Origin: Thermodesulfovibrionales bacterium | GTDB taxonomy: Bacteria; Nitrospirota; Thermodesulfovibrionia; Thermodesulfovibrionales; SM23-35 | DNA: 64,000 bases | Direction: 5' to 3' | NCBI GenBank assembly: GCA_031082155.1 | Contig: JAVHLL010000004.1 | Coordinates: 1 to 64,000, forward strand | In this document: positions 62,705 to 64,000 of the stretch, one piece after another | Numbering within the stretch: the stretch's first letter is position 1 | Layout of the letters: each line of letters starts with the position of its first letter | The notes under the pieces: generated by a model | What the model was told of the DNA's origin: nothing | Seen by the model: only the letters and a program-made list of their open reading frames with translations | The model's database searches: none | Position numbers and translations under genes: made by a program

Positions 62705-63937
62705 GTGTGTGGAGCAATCTCTAAAATAATCCTCTGTATAGACATGGACGCATTTTTTGCCTCAGTGGAGCAGCAGTCCAATCCGAAGCTCCGGGGCAAA
62801 CCGATTGCGGTTATCGGTTCCGGCGGGAGAACGGTCATCACAACCCGTTCCTACGAGGCAAGGAAATACGGCGTAAAAACAGGCATGAACCTATATGAGG
62901 CAAAGAAGCTATGCCCCCGTCTCATTTTTGTGCCCGGGAACAACGAGAAATATACCCATACCTGCAGGGAACTGCAGAAGATATATCTCCGGTTTACCCC
63001 TGAGGTTGAGGTGTATTCCATCGATGAAGCGTTTCTCGATGTCACCGCCTCACACCATCTTTTTGGCGGACCTGAAGCAATCGGAAATACCATCAAAAGA
63101 GAGATCAAAAAACAGATCGGTATCAACTGTACAGTTGGGATTGCTCCGAATATCCTTCTCGCAAAGCTTGCGAGTGATATTGCAAAGCCCGACGGCCTGA
63201 AGTGGATCAGGCCTGAAGATGCAGGGTCCGTACTTGAATGTCTTCCTGTAAAAGAACTCTGGGGCATCGGCTCCCGGCTCTCGGCAAAACTTGACGCCAT
63301 GGGAATCAAAACCTGCGGTGACCTGGGAAGGACCCCGGCAAGTCTTCTGCGGAATAAATTCGGCATCATCGGTGAACATCTCAAGGCCATGGGCATGGGT
63401 ATATGTAACAGGCTGCTCTCTGTGCACGAGGAGGACCCAAAATCCATCGTCCACAGCATGACCTTCGATAGGAACCTCTCTCAGAGGAATGCGATAGAGG
63501 CGGAGATGCTCAAGCTGAGCGATATGGTAGGGAGACGGGCACGGAAATATGGGTTCATCGGAAGAAAAGTAACGCTCACCGTGAGATATCCTGACTTTGA
63601 AACGTTTTCAAAGCAGACAACACTCGCCGAGCACACAAACCATACTCACGAGATTTACCGGAATGCTGTCTCCATCCTGAATACCCTTATGCTGAAAGAC
63701 AGCGTAAGATTGCTCGGCGTATCTCTTGCAAGCCTTGTCAGAGACCAGGGTCAGGTGCTGTTATTTGCGGAGCAGAGAAAAGAGAAGGCCCTCCTTCAGA
63801 CAATTGATGGGGTAAATGACCGATATGGTGACTTTAAGCTCATATGGGCGTCGTATCTCAGGAACATTGCCCCGCCCCGCGTCATCTCGCCTGCGTGGAA
63901 ACCTTCAGGGGTCCGGCACATAGGCGTGAAGAGTTAA
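62705..63937 (+). CDS. dinB: DNA polymerase IV (Y-family, DinB)
   Basis: 410 residues from GTG 62705 (GGAGG about 11 nt upstream). Translesion polymerase. Palm motifs CIDMDAFFASVEQ and YSIDEAFLDV carry the catalytic acidic residues; helix-hairpin-helix ELWGIGSRLSAKLDAMGI; little-finger domain about 240-350. Usually SOS-induced; no copy of the lexA-type palindrome is seen upstream. The C-terminus lacks an obvious beta-clamp motif by eye. Confidence 0.95.
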   Translation: MCGAISKIILCIDMDAFFASVEQQSNPKLRGKPIAVIGSGGRTVITTRSYEARKYGVKTGMNLYEAKKLCPRLIFVPGNNEKYTHTCRELQKIYLRFTPEVEVYSIDEAFLDVTASHHLFGGPEAIGNTIKREIKKQIGINCTVGIAPNILLAKLASDIAKPDGLKWIRPEDAGSVLECLPVKELWGIGSRLSAKLDAMGIKTCGDLGRTPASLLRNKFGIIGEHLKAMGMGICNRLLSVHEEDPKSIVHSMTFDRNLSQRNAIEAEMLKLSDMVGRRARKYGFIGRKVTLTVRYPDFETFSKQTTLAEHTNHTHEIYRNAVSILNTLMLKDSVRLLGVSLASLVRDQGQVLLFAEQRKEKALLQTIDGVNDRYGDFKLIWASYLRNIAPPRVISPAWKPSGVRHIGVKS

Positions 63938-64000
63938 AGCTGAATTTTCGTAAATACCCCATGGAGTTTCTTTGGCGGAAAATTATAGAACCGCACAAAG

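Overview
The window looks like a chromosomal segment of a diderm bacterium of moderate GC content. It encodes LPS transport (lptC, lptA, lptB), two outer-membrane secretins (T2SS GspD and type IV pilus PilQ), sigma-54 and many lipoproteins. Gene content and order (an atp operon with two b subunits and no atpB/atpE, pilMNOPQ, a short LexA with an unusual recognition helix) suggest an uncultured Nitrospirota-like lineage. That placement is inference from style; a deltaproteobacterial-type lineage is not excluded.

Layout. 0.1-1.7 kb: xerD and a tRNA methyltransferase, minus strand. 1.85-7.7 kb: ATP synthase operon (b', b, delta, alpha, gamma, beta, epsilon). 7.9-10 kb: biotin genes bioF and bioD. 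10-13.2 kb: lysine genes lysA, dapF, dapA. 13.3-19.6 kb, plus strand: aconitase, tRNA-Lys, tRNA-Glu, a DUF3187 protein, dCMP deaminase, an RluB-type pseudouridine synthase and aspS. 19.7-22.3 kb, minus: a YpfJ-type metallopeptidase, a small unknown protein and aroC. 22.4 kb: a lone CPBP (glutamic-type) intramembrane protease, plus strand. 23.1-36.9 kb, minus: a complete type II secretion locus (gspC, D, E, F, G, H, I, J, K, L, M, N) ending in a subtilase gene. 37.2-39.3 kb: a second subtilase. 39.4-46.7 kb: pilMNOPQ followed by two lipoproteins. 46.8 kb: truB. 47.6-52.2 kb: an AT-rich segment bounded by a tRNA-Arg 3' remnant and an intact tRNA-Arg, probably a decayed island. 52.2-57.6 kb, minus: the lptC-lptA-lptB-rpoN-hpf-rapZ cluster, tRNA-Ser, a DUF2155 lipoprotein and tRNA-Arg. 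57.7-63.9 kb, plus: a small tRNA-binding protein, an ADP-ribosylglycohydrolase, a DUF72 protein, lexA, a small unknown protein, an acyltransferase and dinB.

The most unusual part is 22.4-39.3 kb. Both subtilases have an N-terminal lipobox, an I9-type prodomain ending in VEYAEPNYI, a catalytic domain, Fn3 domains, and a shared C-terminal tail (GG-x-GGC-x2-GG, a transmembrane helix, then arginines). That tail resembles the sorting signals processed by rhombosortases or by CPBP proteases such as myxosortase. A CPBP protease gene lies 173 bp beyond the end of the T2SS/subtilase operon. The secretin GspD carries, as its last 75 residues, a copy of the subtilase prodomain, also ending in VEYAEPNYI, where a pilotin-binding S domain would be expected. 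Together this suggests a dedicated system in which a T2SS with a protease-prodomain tail exports subtilases that a CPBP protease then processes or anchors.

A second theme is small palindromic or G/C-tract repeats. At least six copies of one intergenic family start with TGTCAT and end with ATGACA or a close variant. Other repeat-like blocks sit in frame inside aroC, gspE, gspJ, dapF and acnA. Several genes (pilM, the dCMP deaminase, bioF, the 57.7-kb tRNA-binding gene) have a -10-like hexamer 6-7 nt before the ATG and no Shine-Dalgarno sequence, suggesting leaderless transcripts.
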